64,000 bases of DNA, taken from contig NZ_RXHS01000004.1 of the NCBI RefSeq assembly GCF_004138125.1, forward strand, positions 186,001 through 250,000, given 5' to 3'. The stretch comes from Seramator thermalis. GTDB taxonomy: Bacteria > Bacteroidota > Bacteroidia > Bacteroidales > Dysgonomonadaceae. A program made the translations under genes and the position numbers. How positions within the stretch are numbered: the stretch's first letter is position 1; every line of letters starts with the position of its first letter. Below the pieces are notes generated by a model. That model had not been told where the DNA came from, did no database searches, and saw nothing but the letters and a program-made list of their open reading frames with translations. Shown piece by piece: positions 59,301 through 64,000 of the stretch.

Positions 59301-59787
59301 AAATCAACCAGAAAACCAAAGCCGTGAGCATGGATGAAAAGGCATAGACTTCTGCCTCGACAGCAGAAAACCAAAACGTATCGGAGAATGTATAAACCAA
59401 TGCACCCACAACACCTGATCCAATGATAAGGATTGTCTGACCGATAGAAAGATCTTTTTTATCATCTGTTTGCACAAGTTTTCGAGTGAGATGGGTAATC
59501 GACCAAAAGAGAAACAGAATAGTGAAAGCACTCAGCAAGGCCGATGAGGCATTAACCATCTTTGCAACTTGCGTCGGATCGGAAGTCAGCTGCGTAAAAA
59601 GATTGCCTACTAACATAAAGAAAGGAGCGCCGGGAGGATGACCGATTTCGAGTTTATAAGCCGAAACGATAAACTCGGGACAATCCCAAAAACTTGCAGT
59701 GGGTTCGATGGTCATCAGATAAACGATTGCTGCGACCGCAAACATCATCCATCCGATAATGTTGTTGATTAGTTTAAACCTTGTCAT
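56320..59787 (-). CDS. DUF2723 membrane glycosyltransferase (TMEM260-like)
   Basis: 1155 residues. About a dozen transmembrane helices in the first ~600 residues, with the DUF2723 motif EPTASFWDCPEFI and GHPPGAPFFMLVGN at the start; the acidic residues there match the catalytic position of GT-C enzymes. The long C-terminal part (~680-1155) is soluble, with YLHEVEGFRTDTRACNMSYL and helical repeats (MALAALDKCIAVMPDQV...) that look like TPR-like hairpins. The human protein TMEM260, which carries DUF2723, is a protein O-mannosyltransferase, so a lipid-linked sugar transferase acting on exported proteins is the best guess. Function in Bacteroidota is not proven by this sequence. It is followed by a hairpin terminator and then the deacetylase gene. 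Confidence 0.85.
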   Translation of the reverse strand: MTRFKLINNIIGWMMFAVAAIVYLMTIEPTASFWDCPEFIVSAYKLEIGHPPGAPFFMLVGNLFTQLTSDPTQVAKMVNASSALLSAFTILFLFWSITHLTRKLVQTDDKKDLSIGQTILIIGSGVVGALVYTFSDTFWFSAVEAEVYAFSSMLTALVFWLILKWEENAEHPHSDKWIILIAYVMGLSIGVHLLNLLCIPAIVLIYYYKKNEKATWKGGLVSLLISFGLILVLMYGIIPGFTKVGGWFELFFVNSVGLPYNSGLFIFVALLFGSILWSIFETLSSKPNEKRAKFAFLLSLAFSGILFMGNSVWLWVILIGIALYFLFSSGHLNMKLVNLISSSLLVIWIGFSAYAVIPIRSSANPPMDENSPEDVFSLAGYLNREQYGETPLIYGHTYASEVLRDAEGNAVVSKRVKRYGRVIKNSPDEKDRYVVVGTSPSYKYTNEMLFPRMHSTPDGPNFQNHIVGYQQWGGVENQNIKPSVLQNIQFFFNYQLNYMYFRYFMWNFAGRQNDLQGDGGITKGNWISGIPFIDQHILGLGPQDNIAPDIADNKGRNVYFMLPFILGLIGIFYQLSLKKNGFKSFSIVFMLFFMTGIAIVLYLNQTPFEPRERDYAYAGSFYAFSIWVGMGVAGISLFLRKYLKNTVAAASIATLASIMVPLQMAAQNWDDHDRSGRYMARDAGMNYLNSVGPNGIIFCNGDNDTFPLWYLHEVEGFRTDTRACNMSYLQTEWYVDQMVRQAYESQPLPIRWPRARYASDKGSHAYVLTRKGIEQILQQNNIPQPSYGMYYDQNAFRDTISLKQTMENLRTGNNATPKNPFPALDNEPIIPGNLLYLDVDTSKVDWKKLNSKPKSRMIVNLGNSSVVYRHQLMLLEMLTNINDDNWERPVYFAATVDRGLYAPVENNLIVEGITYRVTPGEPLSKGVNTEIAYDNMMNKFRWGGVDKDPNIYLDVTSRNMIYTFRMYFSQLIAALIEEGKNDMALAALDKCIAVMPDQVAPFRTEGLIFARNYLQLGEKEKGTDLIVSILDRINKNLSWYDRLSPVQIANSWIDISRNNLDPLLLIADIYQVFDQQKYITLVDDLLKRAQFYYGTGVYPLGDDILKELTNSSLRSYYGSSNDTVSRHVAEQTMQKTLKMMQQYNPKLFEQYGKLQ

Positions 59788-60284
59788 TGAGTTGAAAGTA
59801 AATTGACATTAAGCCCATTCGCGGGATATTTGGCTACAAATATACATAAAAGTATCTGTAAAATCCGTTTAACATCTGGAGATATAGTGTGAAAAAATAA
59901 AAACATAAAAACGAAGCAATCAGCAAATGTTATCAAACATCTTATATTCAATTTATTATAAGAAATATATATCAATTTCAAATATATAATCACAATGAAT
60001 AATCTGTGCGGAGAAATTTCGATACACATTTCATTTCAATACTACCAGAAATATACAAAACAGATAAAAAAACTCACAAATGATTACTTTTTAAAACCCT
60101 TTGATTTGAGAAACACACAAATTCTTAATTTATCGTTAAAATCCATATAAAACCCCTAAAAACAAGCAAATATGTTGTAAAACATATCATTCTGCAATAA
60201 ATTGATAGTATGTAGTTTAAGATCCTATATTTCATTTTTTTAAAAAATTGTCAGACTTTTTGATAGGAATTTCAACTGAATATA

Positions 60285-60316
60285 TTTGGTCAAAAAAAAA
60301 GAAAAACTTTACTTTG
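60285..60316 (+). promoter_or_regulatory. ndk promoter
   Basis: TTTG (60285-60288), a 20-base A-rich spacer and TTACTTTG (60309-60316), one mismatch from the -7 consensus. It is 70 bases before the ndk ATG. Confidence 0.5.
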
Positions 60317-60344
60317 GTAATCAATTAAGGGAAAAAATAATTAT

Positions 60345-60368
60345 TTGATCGGTCATAGAAGCGATCAA
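60345..60368 (+). promoter_or_regulatory. Hairpin in the ndk 5' leader
   Basis: TTGATCG (60345-60351) and CGATCAA (60362-60368) form a 7-bp inverted repeat with a ten-base loop, ending 17 bases before the ndk ATG. It could modulate translation or be an operator; no direct evidence. Confidence 0.35.
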
Positions 60369-60385
60369 TGCTCTTTTAATATTCG

Positions 60386-60847
60386 ATGCAAAAGACATTA
60401 GTGATACTTAAGCCATCGGCCATTCAGCGTGGAATTGCAGGAGAAATTATTTCGCGCTTCGAAAAAAAAGGGCTGCAAATTGTTGGGATGAAAATGGTAG
60501 AATTGAGCGATGAAATTTTGGAAAATCATTATGCACATTTAAAAAACAAGCCATTTTTTTCACGAATAAAAAATTCCATGCAAACCAGTCCGGTTATTCT
60601 AATGGTTGCAAAAGGAGTTGGAGCAGTTGAAGTTGTAAGAAAAATGGCAGGAGTTACAAATGGAAGAGAAGCTCTGCCGGGAACAATAAGAGGGGATTAT
60701 AGCGTGAGCGTTCAGGAAAACATCGTTCATGCGTCCGACTCTATAGAAACTGCAGATATTGAAATCAAAAGATTTTTTAGCGAAGATGAAATATTCGAAT
60801 ATCCTCAACAGTTGCTTCCTAATATTTATGCAAACGACGAATATTGA
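60386..60847 (+). CDS. ndk: Nucleoside diphosphate kinase
   Basis: 153 residues. Transfers the gamma-phosphate between nucleoside tri- and diphosphates. The phosphorylated His is in ENIVHASDS, and the P-loop-like TLVILKPSAIQRG and GTIRGDYSVSV motifs are present. The C-terminal ~10 residues are longer than in E. coli. An M23 endopeptidase gene follows 52 bp later on the same strand. Confidence 0.96.
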   Translation: MQKTLVILKPSAIQRGIAGEIISRFEKKGLQIVGMKMVELSDEILENHYAHLKNKPFFSRIKNSMQTSPVILMVAKGVGAVEVVRKMAGVTNGREALPGTIRGDYSVSVQENIVHASDSIETADIEIKRFFSEDEIFEYPQQLLPNIYANDEY

Positions 60848-60899
60848 TCAAAGCAAAAAAATGCATCATATAAGAAAAAGAAATACAGAGAAAGAGAAT

Positions 60900-61916
60900 A
60901 TGAAAAATATCAAAGTAGCACAAAAAGCAAAGGCATGGATACCGATTGCCTTTACATTTTTTAGTTTGACAGCTTTTTCTCAAACACCACAAAAAGAAAA
61001 AAACACCCGAAACGATCTAATTTATAAGCAGGTACACAGTTCAAAAGTGAACGATGCCCAATCGAATCTCTTTGCAGATGGATTGAAGCTGAAAATGGAT
61101 TTATCGGCTATTAGGGAGGCTGAATCGGAACGAGAGACATGGGATATGAGTGGAATTCCTGCGGATGATATCTATGGAGGTGTATGGGCAAACAGTCACG
61201 TAAATATTTATGGATCTACAATCAATGCTCCGGATTCTTTCATCGTCGATTTGTCAAATTTCACGATGCCCACCACAGGCTACATGACTTCTAATTTCGG
61301 ACGTAGAGGATCAAGGCGCTATCATTATGGCGTAGATCTGAAAGCCCGCACCGGAGATACGATTTATGCAGCTTTCGACGGGAAAGTCAGGGTGAAAGAC
61401 TATGAAAGACGCGGATATGGATACTATTTGGTAATTCGCCACACCAATGGATTAGAAACCGTTTACGGACATCTGTCAAAATTTTTAGTTTCGGAGAACC
61501 AAGCCGTTCGTTCGGGACAGCCAATAGGTCTTGCGGGAAATACCGGCCGTTCAACCGGATCACATCTGCATTTTGAGACACGCTTTCTGGGGCGCCCGAT
61601 CAATCCAAATTTTATCGTTGATTTCGAAAATAAGGTTTGCCACAAAGATCAATACCTTGTAACAAATGCAAGTTATCAAAAGACTTCACGAAGTTCATCA
61701 GCTGTAAACAGAGCGATTGCCGCAAGTTACAAAGAATCCTCATCCCAAACCAATAAATATGTCTCGGGAGACGTTAAATATCATCGAATTAAAAGTGGAG
61801 ACACACTTTCCGGCATTTCAAAAAAATATGGGGTTTCGATCAAAAAATTATGTAGCCTAAATAATATCACTACAAGAACCAAATTGCGTATCGGAAAATC
61901 TTTGCGAGTTTCTTAA
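60900..61916 (+). CDS. M23 endopeptidase with C-terminal LysM
   Basis: 338 residues from the ATG at 60900, which gives a clean signal peptide (AKAWIPIAFTFFSLTAFSQ). The M23 (LytM) domain has the HxxxD zinc motif in YHYGVDLKARTGDTIYAA and the HxH in GSHLHFETRF. A LysM module (KYHRIKSGDTLSGISKKYGV) ends the protein. It is a periplasmic murein hydrolase or a division/endopeptidase regulator. A terminator follows 38 bp downstream. Confidence 0.9.
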   Translation: MKNIKVAQKAKAWIPIAFTFFSLTAFSQTPQKEKNTRNDLIYKQVHSSKVNDAQSNLFADGLKLKMDLSAIREAESERETWDMSGIPADDIYGGVWANSHVNIYGSTINAPDSFIVDLSNFTMPTTGYMTSNFGRRGSRRYHYGVDLKARTGDTIYAAFDGKVRVKDYERRGYGYYLVIRHTNGLETVYGHLSKFLVSENQAVRSGQPIGLAGNTGRSTGSHLHFETRFLGRPINPNFIVDFENKVCHKDQYLVTNASYQKTSRSSSAVNRAIAASYKESSSQTNKYVSGDVKYHRIKSGDTLSGISKKYGVSIKKLCSLNNITTRTKLRIGKSLRVS

Positions 61917-61953
61917 GTTTCTTACATCAATAAATACCCACAATATATTTCGG

Positions 61954-61992
61954 AATAGGTACCGGCAACCCTCGTACCTATTTCTTTTTTTT
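61954..61992 (+). terminator. Terminator after the M23 gene
   Basis: A 9-bp perfect stem (AATAGGTAC / GTACCTATT) with an 11-base loop runs into TCTTTTTTTT. Confidence 0.85.
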
Positions 61993-62033
61993 ATACTTTT
62001 GTAAGACAATTGGAGAATTTCAATTCCGACAAT

Positions 62034-62585
62034 ATGAGCTACACCAATAAACAGTTCGACGAAGTAATTGCGATTTGTCGCAATGTGTTTCAAAAAAAAT
62101 TGCAAGACTACGGGCCTTCATGGCGCGCAATGCGTCCCGAAACAGTAACCGACCAGATTTTCATCAAAGCGAAACGCATTCGCTCGCTCGAAACTAAAAC
62201 AGAAAGCAAAATTCAAGAAGGAATATATTCGGAATTTATTGGAATTGTCAACTACGGAATCATCGGACTTATTCAACTCGAAAAAGGATTTTCGGACTGT
62301 TCGGATATCTCATGTGAGGAAGCAATGCAACTATATGACAAACACATTGCAGAAACCAAAGAGTTGATGTATGCCAAAAATCACGACTACGACGAAGCTT
62401 GGCGGTCGATGCGCATCACTTCTTATACGGATTTGATTTTGGTGAAAATTCTTCGAATAAAGGAAATCGAAAGTCATAAAGGCGAAACACTTGTTTCGGA
62501 AGGAATCGATGCTAATTATAAAGACATTATCAACTACGCACTTTTCGGATTGATCAAACTGCATTTTGAGGAACCTCAAGTATGA
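62034..62585 (+). CDS. DUF1599 protein with two repeated domains
   Basis: 183 residues from the ATG at 62034 (the upstream frame starts with TTG). It is made of two similar halves: DYGPSWRAMRPETVTDQIFI...KAKRIRSLE and DYDEAWRSMRITSYTDLILV...KILRIKEIE, i.e. two DUF1599 units of about 75 residues. DUF1599 has been described as a domain associated with nucleotide modification operons; no function is established here. Its stop overlaps the start of the next gene (ATGA), so the two are coupled. The order DUF1599, DoxX-like, tpiA is conserved in Bacteroidales. A TACTTTTG -7 element ends at 62001. Confidence 0.85.
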   Translation: MSYTNKQFDEVIAICRNVFQKKLQDYGPSWRAMRPETVTDQIFIKAKRIRSLETKTESKIQEGIYSEFIGIVNYGIIGLIQLEKGFSDCSDISCEEAMQLYDKHIAETKELMYAKNHDYDEAWRSMRITSYTDLILVKILRIKEIESHKGETLVSEGIDANYKDIINYALFGLIKLHFEEPQV

Positions 62586-63856
62586 AAAAATCGGGAATAT
62601 TCATTAAGATAGCCATTGAGTTGTCGCGATGGATAGTTGCGATTACATTTATTTTCTCAGGATTTGTAAAACTAATCGATCCAAGAGGATTCGAATATAA
62701 ACTGCAAGATTATTTGATTTCGTTAGGCATGCCGGAACTATTCCCAATTGCACTGCCTTTTGCCATAATACTTTCGACACTCGAACTCACTTTGGGTGTT
62801 TTTCTGCTGCTCGGAATTTACAGAAAATATACTACTCGCCTCTTGCTCGCGTTTATGTTGGTGATGACCCCTCTCACATTATGGGTCGCACTAAAAAATC
62901 CGGTAAAAGACTGCGGATGTTTTGGCGATGCCATTGTGATAGACAATTGGACCACTTTTTACAAAAACATTATTCTCTCGATTTGCGTAATTTTTTTGTC
63001 GCTTTATTCAAACCGGCTGAGCCGTTATTTCAAATCGAAAAAAAACACATTTTTTGCAGCTTCTTATACGGTGACGTTTGGTATTCTTTTGGGGATTTAC
63101 AACACCTTCAACGATCCTGTCATTGATTTCCGACCCTATAAAACAGGATCAAACATAGCCGAGAAAATGTACATCGATCCTCAGAAAACAGATGTATATG
63201 AAAACACCTTCGTGTATGAAAAAAACGGAGAACAACGTGAGTTTACCGAGCAAAACTACCCGTGGAATGACAGTACATGGACATTTGTAGAAATGAGATC
63301 AAGGCTCATCAAAAGTGGCGAACAGCCTGAAATTGAAGATTTCTCGATTCTCCGGCTGCAATATGATAATGACATGCGAACATATATAGAATTAAACGAC
63401 ATAACGGACAGCATTTTACAGGACGACCGATACCTGTTTCTTGCTATTTCGTACAACCTCAATGAATTGAATGAGGAATCGCTGAATCGACTAAAAGCGG
63501 TTAACAAGTATGCCGATATCTACGGTTATCCATTTTATCTGTTGACAGCTTCCACACCCGACGAAATCGGAAATTGGGAAAAACGCGTACAAAGCGGGTT
63601 CACTTTTTGCAATGCCGACGAAAGAATGCTTAAAACTATCATTCGTACAAATCCGGGATTAATTTTGCTCAAACACGGGACAATCATCAATAAATGGGAC
63701 AGTAACTCTATTCCATCCGAAAAACAACTGGATATGCCGCTTTCCCAATCAAAATTGGGAGAAATTGGTAATGTGAAGAATAAAAACATTCGCGTTATCA
63801 CACTTTTGGCAATCCTGCTATTTGTTCCGTTTGGAATACTAAAGAAAATTAAATAA
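62582..63856 (+). CDS. BT_3928-type DoxX/MauE-domain protein
   Basis: 424 residues. Four to five helices at the N terminus form a DoxX/MauE-like domain with the Cys motif [10 protein letters not shown] on a loop; the remainder (~180-405) is a soluble region with a thioredoxin-like layout at its end ([32 protein letters not shown]) but without a CxxC, followed by a final membrane helix ([16 protein letters not shown]). The family is restricted largely to Bacteroidota and may take part in envelope thiol redox, which is inference. Coupled to DUF1599 by overlap; tpiA follows 34 bp later. Confidence 0.82.
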   Translation: MKKSGIFIKIAIELSRWIVAITFIFSGFVKLIDPRGFEYKLQDYLISLGMPELFPIALPFAIILSTLELTLGVFLLLGIYRKYTTRLLLAFMLVMTPLTLWVALKNPVKDCGCFGDAIVIDNWTTFYKNIILSICVIFLSLYSNRLSRYFKSKKNTFFAASYTVTFGILLGIYNTFNDPVIDFRPYKTGSNIAEKMYIDPQKTDVYENTFVYEKNGEQREFTEQNYPWNDSTWTFVEMRSRLIKSGEQPEIEDFSILRLQYDNDMRTYIELNDITDSILQDDRYLFLAISYNLNELNEESLNRLKAVNKYADIYGYPFYLLTASTPDEIGNWEKRVQSGFTFCNADERMLKTIIRTNPGLILLKHGTIINKWDSNSIPSEKQLDMPLSQSKLGEIGNVKNKNIRVITLLAILLFVPFGILKKIK

Positions 63857-63890
63857 GAAACATCGTTACATTTTTAAAATTTTCAAGTTT

Positions 63891-64000
63891 ATGAGAAAAA
63901 ACATTGTGGCAGGTAACTGGAAGATGAACAAAAACCTGCAAGAAGGATTAGCACTAGCAAAAGAATTGGATGCAACATTAAAAGGAAAAAAGGTAAATTG
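63891..64000 (+). CDS. tpiA: Triosephosphate isomerase, 3' truncated by window end
   Basis: The first 36 residues are visible: [20 protein letters not shown] and what follows. The Asn-Trp-Lys-Met-Asn motif with the active-site Lys is diagnostic of TpiA, which interconverts dihydroxyacetone phosphate and glyceraldehyde-3-phosphate. The rest lies outside. Confidence 0.95.
   Translation, partial: MRKNIVAGNWKMNKNLQEGLALAKELDATLKGKKVN

Larger units (their letters stand above)
59788..60385. other. AT-rich gene-free region between divergent DUF2723 and ndk
   Basis: No open frame of note. It contains a -7 element for DUF2723 on the minus strand (TATATTTG, 59844-59837), inverted repeats at 60170-60187 and 60345-60368 and the ndk promoter. 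Composition is more AT-rich than the surrounding genes. Nothing else was recognised. Confidence 0.6.

Overview
The window is a 64 kb stretch of a Bacteroidales (phylum Bacteroidota) chromosome at roughly 40-45% GC by eye. The assignment rests on four things: families largely confined to this phylum (NigD-like lipoprotein, DUF4837, DUF1599 plus BT_3928-type DoxX protein next to tpiA, DUF2723, Bacteroidete-type ribonuclease Y and ZapA); near absence of Shine-Dalgarno sequences; several promoters of the Bacteroidota form TTG-N19-TAnnTTTG; and lipoproteins with short lipoboxes. I cannot name a genus. No phage, insertion sequence, CRISPR array or rRNA operon was found; almost everything is core genome.

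Layout. 1-7 kb: the end of a DUF6600 protein, then a minus-strand zapB-like/zapA/rny cluster, a B3/B4-domain protein, an orphan histidine kinase and an RsmF-type rRNA methyltransferase. 7.3-8.3 kb: an AT-rich HARE-HTH protein, the one clearly accessory-looking gene. 8.5-19.2 kb: SIMPL protein, FAD oxidoreductase, P5C dehydrogenase (pruA), a cation diffusion facilitator, oligopeptidase B, MntP and the proline biosynthesis operon proA-proB-proC. 19.2-25.1 kb: a tight minus-strand operon gyrB > LD-carboxypeptidase > NhaP-type antiporter > glutaminyl-cyclase-like M28 protein > sufE. 25.2-31.2 kb: Dabb protein, rpsT, tRNA-Glu, rpmH (48 aa), PASTA protein, rluD, ddl, an acyltransferase and a NigD-like lipoprotein.

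31.2-44.1 kb holds the complete leucine and isoleucine-valine set on one strand: leuA, leuC, leuD, a second LeuA-family synthase, leuB, ilvD, ilvB, ilvN, ilvC. It is preceded by what reads as a textbook translation-coupled attenuator: a 21-codon leader peptide in which 9 of 11 consecutive codons specify Ile, Leu or Val, a 12-bp terminator hairpin with a T-run, and a competing antiterminator whose 5' arm lies over the leader stop codon. The leu and ilv blocks are separated by about twelve 21-bp tandem repeats. This region is the most interesting part of the window.

44.3-49.4 kb: DUF2905, pdxA, DUF4837, rlmN, an esterase and a GVGN-repeat GIN-domain lipoprotein. 49.4-55.4 kb: a MacAB/TolC-like export operon with a canonical promoter and two palindromes in its leader. 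55.6-59.8 kb: a polysaccharide deacetylase and a very large DUF2723 membrane glycosyltransferase. 59.8-64 kb: an AT-rich gene-free segment, ndk, a LysM/M23 endopeptidase, DUF1599, a DoxX/BT_3928-type protein and the start of tpiA.

Working together: glutamate-proline interconversion can run both ways (ProB/ProA/ProC against PruA); branched-chain amino acid synthesis is complete from pyruvate to the 2-oxoacids and 2-isopropylmalate products except for the transaminase and threonine deaminase, which are not in the window; several genes serve the envelope (Ddl, LD-carboxypeptidase, M23, deacetylase, DUF2723, TolC export).
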